NCBI GenBank assembly: GCA_900469625.1
Contig: UBXV01000007.1
Span: 538,935 to 602,934, forward strand
Origin: Hyphomicrobiales bacterium
Lineage (GTDB): Bacteria; Pseudomonadota; Alphaproteobacteria; Rhizobiales; Rhizobiaceae
DNA: 64,000 nucleotides
Direction: 5' to 3'
Positions 57,666-64,000 of this stretch are shown here, in pieces. Within the stretch, counting starts at the first letter, position 1. Every line of letters begins with the position of its first letter. Under the pieces are notes generated by a model that worked only from the letters and a program-made list of their open reading frames with translations, was not told the DNA's origin and ran no database searches. Made by a program: the position numbers and the translations under genes.

Positions 57666-58568
57666 ATGATCCGCTACGGAACCAACCCGATCGCCTGGAG
57701 CAACGACGACGATCATTCGATCGGCGCGCATCTGACGCTCGAGGATTGCCTCACCGATTGCCAGAAAATCGGCTTCGACGGCATCGAGAAGGGCCACAAG
57801 ATGCCTTCCGACCCGGAAGCGCTGAAGGCAAAGCTCGCCGCCTACGATCTGGTCTTCGTCTCCGGCTGGCACTCGACCAACCTGCTTACCCATGATGTCG
57901 AAGCCGAGAAGAAGGCGATCCAGCCGCATCTCGACTTGCTCAAGCACAACGGCTGCAAGGTGGCGATCGTCTGCGAGACCTCGAACGCCATCCATGGCGA
58001 CGACACGAAATCGGTGGCCAACGACAAGCCGGTGCTGCCGGCCGACCAGTGGAAGAAATTCGGCGCCGATCTCGAGGCGATCGCTCAGTATTGCGCCGAC
58101 CAGGGTATCGATCTCGTCTATCACCACCACATGGGCACGATCGTCCAGACCGGCGAGGAAATCGACCTCTTGATGCAGAACACCGGTCCGGCGACCAAGC
58201 TGCTGCTCGACACCGGCCATGCCTGGTTCGGCGGGTCCGACCCGGCCGAGGTCGCGAAGAAGTACATGCACCGCGTCCGCCACATCCATTGCAAGAACGT
58301 GCGCACGGCAGTGCGCAAGGTCGTCGAAGGCGAAGGGCTTTCGTTCCTTGAAGGCGTGCGCCGCGGTGTCTTCACCGTTCCGGGCGACAGCGAAGGCGGC
58401 GTCGATTTCGCTCCCGTGCTGAAAATCGCCGCCGAGCACAATTACGATGGCTGGCTCGTGATCGAGGCCGAACAGGACTCGGCCGTGCGCAACCCCTTCG
58501 AGTATCAGTCGCTGGGGCTGAAGTCGCTGAAGGCGTTTGCCAAGGAAGCGGGCTTGGACCGGGCGTAA
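57666..58568 (+). CDS. iolE: Inosose dehydratase IolE
   Basis: Dehydrates 2-keto-myo-inositol to the cyclohexane-dione that IolD hydrolyses. The 300-residue product is a xylose-isomerase-like TIM barrel starting [16 protein letters not shown]. Metal-ligand motifs are [23 protein letters not shown] and HIHCKN, plus the terminal WLVIEAEQD. It sits after a terminator and a 93-bp gap from iolD. A RIME element separates it from iolB. Context and motifs make the call secure. Confidence 0.95.
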   Translation: MIRYGTNPIAWSNDDDHSIGAHLTLEDCLTDCQKIGFDGIEKGHKMPSDPEALKAKLAAYDLVFVSGWHSTNLLTHDVEAEKKAIQPHLDLLKHNGCKVAIVCETSNAIHGDDTKSVANDKPVLPADQWKKFGADLEAIAQYCADQGIDLVYHHHMGTIVQTGEEIDLLMQNTGPATKLLLDTGHAWFGGSDPAEVAKKYMHRVRHIHCKNVRTAVRKVVEGEGLSFLEGVRRGVFTVPGDSEGGVDFAPVLKIAAEHNYDGWLVIEAEQDSAVRNPFEYQSLGLKSLKAFAKEAGLDRA

Positions 58569-58576
58569 CGGCTCTT

Positions 58577-58724
58577 CATCCGGCTGCCGCCACCTTCTCC
58601 CCGCTCGCGGGGAGAAGGCATATGCCGCTAATTCTCGGGTCACTCGCGACCTGGGTAGAGAGCATGCGGCAAATTCGACAGTCCCCTCTCCCCGCCTGCG
58701 GGGAGAGGGCTAGGGTGAGGGGCA
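58577..58724. repeat. RIME-type element between iolE and iolB
   Basis: Two palindromes, CCTTCTCCCCGC/GCGGGGAGAAGG (58593-58618) and CCCTCTCCCCGC/GCGGGGAGAGGG (58684-58709), are flanked by TCATCCGGCTGCCGCCACC and TAGGGTGAGGGGCA. It shares its left module, inverted, with the element at 50299-50345. It lies inside a catabolic operon. Confidence 0.85.
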
Positions 58725-58768
58725 GGCCGCGAGCGCGACCGCCAAGGAAAAAGTCAGGAGACCGTCCC

Positions 58769-59569
58769 ATGTCCAAGCTGCTCGTCAAACCGAAGGCCAA
58801 GTCGGGCCTGATGCAGAACGTCACCCCGGAAAGCGCCGGCTGGACCTATGTCGGCTTTGCGCTCAACCGGTTGAAGCCTAGCGAGAAGGCAGGTGCCGAG
58901 GCCGGCGAAAAGGAGATCTGCCTTGTGCTGGTATCCGGCAAGGCTAAGGTTTCGGTCGACGACGAGGATTTCGGCGAGCTTGGCGAACGCATGACGCCGT
59001 TCGAAGGACAGCCCTATGCCGTCTACGTGCCGAAGGGCAGCCGCTGGCAGGTCGAGGCCATGACCGATCTCGATCTCGCGATCTGCTCGGCGCCGGGCGG
59101 CGAGGGTTTCAAGGCCAAGGTGATCAGACCGGGAACGCACCCGCAGATGACCCGCGGCAAGGGCACCAACACCCGCTACGTCACCAACATCATGCCCGAG
59201 GACGACAGCTCCGCCCAGTCGCTGCTGGTCGTCGAGGTGATCACGCCGGGCGGGCACACCTCGTCCTACCCGCCGCACAAGCATGACCAGGACGACCTGC
59301 CGGCCGAAAGCTATCTCGAAGAGACCTATTATCATCGCCTGAACCCGCCGCAGGGCTTTGCCATGCAGCGCGTCTACACCGACGACCGTTCGCTCGACGA
59401 AACCATGGCGGTGGAAGACGGCGACGTGACGCTGGTGCCGAGGGGATACCACCCGGTCGCCGCCGTGCACGGCTACGACGTCTACTACCTGAACGTCATG
59501 GCGGGGCCGAAGCGGGTTTGGAAATTCCACAACGCCCGCGAACACGAGTGGCTGTTTACCGGCGTCTAG
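58769..59569 (+). CDS. iolB: 5-deoxy-glucuronate isomerase IolB
   Basis: Isomerises 5-deoxy-glucuronate to 2-deoxy-5-keto-gluconate, the IolC substrate. The 266-residue product is a bicupin. The metal-binding HTSSYPPHKHD and the substrate-side YYHRLNPPQGFAMQRVYTDDRSLDE motifs are diagnostic, as is GYHPVAAVHGYDVYYLNVMAG. The ATG at 58769 follows CAGGAG; the open frame upstream runs through the RIME element and is not coding. It is last gene of the locus. Confidence 0.96.
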   Translation: MSKLLVKPKAKSGLMQNVTPESAGWTYVGFALNRLKPSEKAGAEAGEKEICLVLVSGKAKVSVDDEDFGELGERMTPFEGQPYAVYVPKGSRWQVEAMTDLDLAICSAPGGEGFKAKVIRPGTHPQMTRGKGTNTRYVTNIMPEDDSSAQSLLVVEVITPGGHTSSYPPHKHDQDDLPAESYLEETYYHRLNPPQGFAMQRVYTDDRSLDETMAVEDGDVTLVPRGYHPVAAVHGYDVYYLNVMAGPKRVWKFHNAREHEWLFTGV

Positions 59570-59649
59570 CCGGAACGCGTCGGTGCCCAGGCGCGATGGA
59601 CGGGCGCGCGCCTGCGCCCTAGATTACCGCCTTTCAGGGAGGCGGTGCC

Positions 59650-60054
59650 ATGCGGATCGACGGACAATGCCATTGCGGTTTCGTGACCTATGAGGCCGAG
59701 ATCGATCCGGACGACGTGGCGATCTGCCATTGCACCGATTGCCAGCAACTGACCGGATCGGCCTACCGGGTGACGGCGGGCACGGCGCGCGAAAATTTCC
59801 ATCTGACCGGCGGCGAGCCCAAGCTTTACGTCAAGACGGCGCAGAACGGCCGCAAGCGACTGCAGTTCTTCTGCCCGAACTGCGGCTCTCCGGTTTACAC
59901 CACCGGCACGGACGCCGATGCCGAAGAGGTCGGCATTCGCCTCGGCACCATCAACCAGCGCCGCGCGCTGGCGCCGAAGGCGCAGATCTGGCGCTCGTCC
60001 GCCCTGCCCTGGATCCACGACATCGAGACGTTGCCTGGGCACGACCGGGACTGA
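59650..60054 (+). CDS. GFA-family zinc-binding protein
   Basis: A 134-residue protein of the glutathione-dependent formaldehyde-activating enzyme/CENP-V family. It has the expected seven zinc cysteines: CHCG near the N-terminus, CHCTDC, and CPNCGSP. The family fold is confident, but most members are not true formaldehyde-activating enzymes and the substrate is unknown. It starts 80 bp after iolB, so read-through is possible. It converges with the protease-like gene with 6 bp between stops. Confidence 0.9.
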   Translation: MRIDGQCHCGFVTYEAEIDPDDVAICHCTDCQQLTGSAYRVTAGTARENFHLTGGEPKLYVKTAQNGRKRLQFFCPNCGSPVYTTGTDADAEEVGIRLGTINQRRALAPKAQIWRSSALPWIHDIETLPGHDRD

Positions 60055-60060
60055 ACCCTG

Positions 60061-60765
60061 TCAGCCGGTCGCCGATATCCTGGCTTTGAGATGCGCCCAG
60101 GCGCGACCGATGACCTCCGGCGCCGGGGTCGACGTCATCTGTGACGGGCGGCTTTCCGGGTTGACCGCGAGGTAGGCCTTGACGAGGTGATAGCCGATCG
60201 AGTAGCCGGCCCAGCGTGGCAGCGAATTGCCCTGGCCGCTCCAGCCGAAAAACCAGGCACTGTGATTGTAGCCGTCGGCCCAGAGCTCCAGTTCCGCCCG
60301 CTCCACCACCGCCAGCCATTGCTCGCCGGTGATGGCATGGTTCCACGGATTGCCGTCGCCGCCATTGATCTCCGCGTCGAAGGCGTCGGCCAGGCCCTCG
60401 GTGACGAGAACTTCGCCCAGCCTGAAACCGTAACCGCATGTCGCGTGGCGGAAGGAATGGTGTAGTTCGTGCGTGAGCGTCTTGCGCAGTTCGCCGGCTG
60501 AAAGGCTCGCTTCGAAATTGGGATTGTCCGGATCGAGGGTCACCGTTACCAGGCCGCGGCGGTAGCAGGAGCCGGACATTCCGAGCTCCGGGATCGTCTC
60601 GCCCGGCCGGCACTCCACCAGGACATCGACCGGTGCCGCCCTGTCGGATGCCGAAACGCTGCCGCCGACGCGCTCCGCCGTCGACACGATGTCGGCGGCG
60701 ATCCGCTCGCGCCAGGGTGCAAGGGATCCGTCGGCTTCGAGGAAGTGAAGGCGCAGGTCCAGCAT
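60061..60765 (-). CDS. DUF2268-type predicted zinc protease
   Basis: A 234-residue protein with the metallopeptidase motif HELHH (in LTHELHHSFRH), and a downstream EGLADAF whose Glu is a likely third zinc ligand, as in DUF2268 gluzincin-like proteins. No signal peptide or membrane segment is visible, so it should be cytosolic. The C-terminal helices (GYSIGYHLVKAYL) are typical of the family. The natural substrate is unknown. It diverges from the AraC-type gene across about 170 bp. Confidence 0.82.
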   Translation of the reverse strand: MLDLRLHFLEADGSLAPWRERIAADIVSTAERVGGSVSASDRAAPVDVLVECRPGETIPELGMSGSCYRRGLVTVTLDPDNPNFEASLSAGELRKTLTHELHHSFRHATCGYGFRLGEVLVTEGLADAFDAEINGGDGNPWNHAITGEQWLAVVERAELELWADGYNHSAWFFGWSGQGNSLPRWAGYSIGYHLVKAYLAVNPESRPSQMTSTPAPEVIGRAWAHLKARISATG

Positions 60766-60937
60766 TCGGCAATACTCCGGTCGTCATCGTCTTTCGACGC
60801 CGGACCTTAAGCATGCGGCCGGCGATTGCAACGCCGGAGAGGAGAAAGCGCCGCCCCATGCGTGCGCCCTTTGTCGCACAGTGGTGTGGCAGACTGTTAA
60901 AGGTCTGCCCCCATGGCCGGAACGCCGCCGTCATTGT

Positions 60938-61786
60938 ATGACAGAGGAGAAACAGACGACAGGCAGGGTGATGGCGAAGGGCCGGTTCACGATTTTTCCC
61001 AGCCGCATTGGCGGCGTCGAGGCGGTCGAGGCCGCATCAGGGCACAGTTTTGACCGCCACACGCACGAGCAGTTCGGCATCGGCCTGATCCACCAGGGCG
61101 CCCAGAAGTCGCTGAGCGGTCGCGGCATGGTCGAAGCGGGTGCGGGCGACATGATCACGGTCAACCCCGGCGAGGTCCACGACGGCATGCCGATCGGCGA
61201 TGCCGGTCGGTCCTGGCGCATGCTCTATTTCGACCCGATCGTGATTGCAGACGCCATGGAGGACATCAGCCAGAGCAGGACGCGGGCGGCAGAATTCACG
61301 GCTCCCGTCTTTCGGGACGCGCGCATATCGAGACATTTCCAGGCACTCTTCGGCGTGGTGACGACGACCAAGGCTTGCGACCGGACGGAGATGCTCGGCG
61401 AGGAATGCCTGCTTTCGCTGCTGGCCAATGCAATGCGCGCGCATGACGGGCAAGGACCGGCCGAGCCCGTGCCGGCGGCGATCGCCCGGGCGCAACGCCT
61501 GATCGACGACGATCCGGCCGCCGCCATCGCCCTCGCCGACCTTGCCGAGGTGGCAGACCTCAGCCGGTTTCAGGTGGTGCGCGGGTTCGCCAAGAGCTTC
61601 GGGCTGACGCCGCATGCCTATCTCGTCCAGCGCCGCATCGACCTGGTGCGGGGTCTGATCGCCCGCGGCATGCCGCTGGCCGAGGCGGCCGCCGAAGGCG
61701 GTTTTGCCGACCAGAGCCACATGACGCGGATCTTCGCGCGCAAATACGGCCTCTCGCCCGGCGCCTATGCGCAATCCTTCCACTGA
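60938..61786 (+). CDS. AraC-family transcriptional regulator
   Basis: A 282-residue regulator. The N-terminal cupin-like sensor domain (about 20-130: HTHEQFGIGLIHQGAQKSL, GDMITVNPGEVHDG) is followed by a double helix-turn-helix AraC domain (about 185-280: LADLAEVADLSRFQVVRGFAKSFGLTPHAYLVQRRID, then GGFADQSHMTRIFARKYGLSPGAY). This type commonly controls a neighbouring EamA exporter, which follows 83 bp downstream. The ATG at 60938 is chosen over an internal one at 60971. Confidence 0.92.
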   Translation: MTEEKQTTGRVMAKGRFTIFPSRIGGVEAVEAASGHSFDRHTHEQFGIGLIHQGAQKSLSGRGMVEAGAGDMITVNPGEVHDGMPIGDAGRSWRMLYFDPIVIADAMEDISQSRTRAAEFTAPVFRDARISRHFQALFGVVTTTKACDRTEMLGEECLLSLLANAMRAHDGQGPAEPVPAAIARAQRLIDDDPAAAIALADLAEVADLSRFQVVRGFAKSFGLTPHAYLVQRRIDLVRGLIARGMPLAEAAAEGGFADQSHMTRIFARKYGLSPGAYAQSFH

Positions 61787-61869
61787 CCTGATAACCTGCC
61801 GCCTGCAATTCCGTTCAAGACCTGCAGACCCGAATGAGATCACTTGCGCGCCAACGCAGGAGTGGCCGC

Positions 61870-62772
61870 ATGACGGAACGATTTCAGGGATACCTCTATC
61901 TGACACTGGCGATGATCATGGTCGGCAGCACCGTGATCGCCAGCAAGCTGATCGCCGCCGGCCTGCCGCCATTCATCGCGACGGCCTTGCGCTTCGCCGT
62001 CGCCTTCCCGCTGTTCCTCGCGCTGATGCGGCTGACGCGAACGGCGTGGCCTCGGCTCGAGCGGCGCGCGTGGCTGATCCTGATCCTGCAGGCGGGCGCC
62101 GGCAGCGTCGGCTACACCACGCTGCTGATTGCCGGATTGCGCTACAGTTCGGCGACCGATGCCGGCGTCGTCATCGGCACGCTTCCTGTGGTCTCGGCCG
62201 GCATCGCCATCCTTTTGCTCGGCGAGCGGCCCAGCCGCTCGACCCTGATCGCCATCGGGCTGGCGGCGGCCGGCGTTCTGACCATCGTGCTGCGGCCCGA
62301 CGACGGTGCTGAGCATTCGACCCTCGGCATAACGCTCGTCTTCGCAGCGGTGTTTTGCGAAGGGCTGTTCATCCTGATCAACAAGCGCATCCGCACACCG
62401 ATAGCACCGCTGGCGCTCTCGACGATCATGGCCGGGATGGGCGTTGGCGTCGCCTTCGTGCCTGCTCTCTTCGAAGCCTCTTCGATGCAGGACGTCACGG
62501 TGCAGTCGCTGGCAGCCGTGCTCTACTATGCGCTGGTCCCGACCGTTGCCGGTTTCATCCTCTGGTATGCCGGTTCCGCCAGGGTCAGCGGAACGGAAGC
62601 TTCGGTCTTCACAGCACTTGCACCGGTTTCAGCGGTACTATTCGCATTCGTTCTTCTCGGCGAACCCGTGAGCGTCAACCAGGTCGCCGGCATCGGCTGC
62701 GTGCTTGTCGCCGTCCTCAGTCTTGCCGTGCCGCATTTGCGGCTGAAGGCTGCCGGCCAGACGCGGAGCTGA
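61870..62772 (+). CDS. EamA/DMT-family transporter
   Basis: A 300-residue inner-membrane protein with ten predicted helices in two EamA repeats (TVIASKLIAAGLPPFIATALRFAVAFPLFL; VSGTEASVFTALAPVSAVLFAFVLLGEPV). It is probably a metabolite or amino-acid exporter. The ATG at 61870 follows AGGAGTGGCCGC. With the AraC regulator upstream and the B3/B4 protein 36 bp downstream it forms a three-gene plus-strand cluster. The substrate is unknown. Confidence 0.9.
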   Translation: MTERFQGYLYLTLAMIMVGSTVIASKLIAAGLPPFIATALRFAVAFPLFLALMRLTRTAWPRLERRAWLILILQAGAGSVGYTTLLIAGLRYSSATDAGVVIGTLPVVSAGIAILLLGERPSRSTLIAIGLAAAGVLTIVLRPDDGAEHSTLGITLVFAAVFCEGLFILINKRIRTPIAPLALSTIMAGMGVGVAFVPALFEASSMQDVTVQSLAAVLYYALVPTVAGFILWYAGSARVSGTEASVFTALAPVSAVLFAFVLLGEPVSVNQVAGIGCVLVAVLSLAVPHLRLKAAGQTRS

Positions 62773-62808
62773 CGCCTTCATTTTCCTCCATCAACTTCGA
62801 GGCATTCC

Positions 62809-63537
62809 ATGCATTTCCAGCATTCAGACAGCATCTGGCGCGATTTTCCCGAGCTTGCGGCCGGCGCGCTCCACGTCGGGGGCGTACGCAGCAACGTTTC
62901 CGTCGCCGACGCCGTCGCCCGGTTTCAGGCCATCGCCAGCACCGCCCTTGCAACGCGCCCCGAAGGCGAACTCGTCGAAATCCAGGCTTGGCGCCGGACC
63001 TTCGGCAGGATGGGACTGAAGCCAACGCAGTATCGCTGCGCTTCGGAAGCGCTGTTGCGCCGGTTCCGCAAGGAAGGCGACATTCCCTCGATCCATCCGC
63101 TGATCGACCTCTGCAACGCGGTGTCGCTCGCCTTTGCCATCCCCATTGCCGTCTTCGACCTTTCCCGCGTCTCCGGTGATCTCGAAGTGACCCGCGCCAT
63201 AGGGGATGAGTTGTACGAAACCTTCTCCGGCGAAACCGAACATCCAGAACCGGGCGAAGTGATCTTTCGCGACGCCAAAGGCCGCGCCCATGCACGCCGA
63301 TGGACCAATCGGCAAAGCGGCCACTCGGCGATCCGCCCCCGGACCAAGTCGGCCCTCGTCGTCGCCGAGGCGCTGCACGAAACCGCAACGGCCGACATTG
63401 CCGAACTCATGGCCGCATTGGAGCAAGCCATCGGCTCTGCCTTTGATATCCGGCCGACTTCGGCGCTGCTGAGCCCGACATCACCGCGTTTTGCCATCGT
63501 CGCCGACGCGAAAGCGTCCCATGCCGAAAGACTTTGA
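62809..63537 (+). CDS. B3/B4 tRNA-binding-domain (PheRS beta editing-like) protein
   Basis: A 242-residue stand-alone B3/B4 domain protein: WRRTFGRMGLKPTQYRCASEALLRRFRKEGDIP, then HPLIDLCNAVSLAFAIPIAVFDL, and WTNRQSGHSAIRPRTKSALVVAE. The domain is the editing module of phenylalanyl-tRNA synthetase beta. Free-standing versions are thought to hydrolyse mis-acylated tRNAs or bind amino acids, but this is not established. It follows the EamA gene by 36 bp, and this EamA-B3/B4 pairing suggests a link with handling of an unusual amino acid. Confidence 0.85.
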   Translation: MHFQHSDSIWRDFPELAAGALHVGGVRSNVSVADAVARFQAIASTALATRPEGELVEIQAWRRTFGRMGLKPTQYRCASEALLRRFRKEGDIPSIHPLIDLCNAVSLAFAIPIAVFDLSRVSGDLEVTRAIGDELYETFSGETEHPEPGEVIFRDAKGRAHARRWTNRQSGHSAIRPRTKSALVVAEALHETATADIAELMAALEQAIGSAFDIRPTSALLSPTSPRFAIVADAKASHAERL

Positions 63538-63663
63538 CGTCAGGGCAAGCCGACATCCGGTTGCGCTGCGTCCGGCCGGCCTGTTTCCTCCGGCCATAAA
63601 TCGGCTCCGGTTTCAGTTCATGGGGGACTTGTAGCAAGACACGGCTCATCGATGAGGGATGGC

Positions 63664-64000
63664 ATGCAATCAAAATTCGGCCTGGCGCGACGGATGCTGT
63701 TCGACAATGGCGGGCTTGAAGAGATCTTTCGCCATGTGCGCAATCTGGTCATGGCAACGCTGGTGATCGCCGCCGGCATGCATGCGGTCGAGAACGGCCG
63801 AAGCCTCCACATCAACGGGCTGCCGAACACGGCCCTGGCCGGCTACATCGTGTCGGCCATCGGCATCGGGCTGTTTCTGCTCAATCTGTTTGACGGTCTA
63901 TACCGGCTGTCGAAGGTTCGCCGGCACCTGGTGCTGCAGATCCTGCTTCTGGCGATCTACGCTTTCGTCACGCTCAGGATCACGCAGCTGGTCCTGGCGC
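63664..64000 (+). CDS. Membrane protein, 5' part only (runs off the window end)
   Basis: An open frame of 112 codons from an ATG with GAGGG upstream, uninterrupted to the window edge. It encodes at least three membrane helices (about 27-42, 56-76 and 87-107) joined by short charged loops, starting MQSKFGLARRMLFDNGG. No family is recognised from the visible part. Confidence 0.7.
   Translation, partial: MQSKFGLARRMLFDNGGLEEIFRHVRNLVMATLVIAAGMHAVENGRSLHINGLPNTALAGYIVSAIGIGLFLLNLFDGLYRLSKVRRHLVLQILLLAIYAFVTLRITQLVLA

Overview
The window is a dense, GC-rich stretch of chromosome from an alphaproteobacterium of the order Rhizobiales, most likely Ensifer/Sinorhizobium. Support comes from a malic enzyme with a phosphotransacetylase-like tail beside an OlsB ornithine-lipid acyltransferase, the lptC-lptA-lptB-rpoN-hpf-ptsN block, the grpE/hrcA-rph-rdgB-hemW block, dnaA next to rpsT, an iolY-iolR-iolC-iolD-iolE-iolB inositol locus, and RIME-type intergenic palindromes. 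From memory the gene order matches the S. meliloti chromosome closely. No tRNA, rRNA, insertion sequence, prophage or CRISPR array was seen.

Layout. 0-3.5 kb: 5' part of mutS (minus) diverging from the NADP-type malic enzyme. 3.5-3.8 kb: AT-rich gap with a candidate small RNA that has its own promoter and terminator. 3.8-9.7 kb (minus): olsB, a hybrid histidine kinase, and an overlapping methyltransferase/methyltransferase/lspA run. 10-12.3 kb: CoxG-like protein, LapA-like protein, ihfB, sppA. 12.5-17.8 kb (plus): lipopolysaccharide export genes, sigma-54, ribosome hibernation factor and PTS-Ntr EIIA. 17.8-20.8 kb: LuxR regulator diverging from an SDR/lactone-oxidase pair. 20.8-25.9 kb: grpE, hrcA, rph, VOC protein, rdgB, hemW. 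26-30.7 kb (minus): glutathione transferase, then an ECF42-type sigma factor with its DGPF protein and a four-gene operon (SRPBCC, SnoaL-VOC fusion, DoxX-like, DUF1801). 30.8-32.8 kb: DMT transporter and divergent LysR. 33-37.6 kb (minus): dnaA, a long empty leader, rpsT, enoyl-CoA hydratase, mutM. 37.8-46.2 kb (plus): ubiE-ubiB, GNAT, a small secreted protein, atypical SDR, ankyrin protein, deaminase, MFS and CDF-like transporters. 46.2-51.2 kb: ABC-F protein, small ORFs, coaBC, RIME element, class II amidotransferase. 51.4-59.6 kb: inositol catabolism. 59.6-64 kb: GFA protein, Zn-protease-like protein, AraC/EamA pair, B3/B4 protein and a truncated membrane protein.

How the genes work together. 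The inositol locus encodes most of a degradative route (dehydrogenase, IolE dehydratase, IolD hydrolase, IolB isomerase, IolC kinase fused to an aldolase-like DUF2090 domain) with its RpiR-type regulator. Near-identical operator/promoter modules precede iolY and iolC, and an intrinsic terminator and a RIME element subdivide the operon.

The most interesting accessory signal is at 26.6-30.7 kb. Two promoters of the same unusual form (a doubled TGTCGR hexamer, 17 nt, CGTC) sit before the DGPF-sigma pair and before the SRPBCC operon. This suggests an autoregulated ECF42 sigma factor that also controls an adjacent small-molecule/stress cassette. The second notable signal is the candidate ~83-nt small RNA between the malic enzyme gene and olsB.
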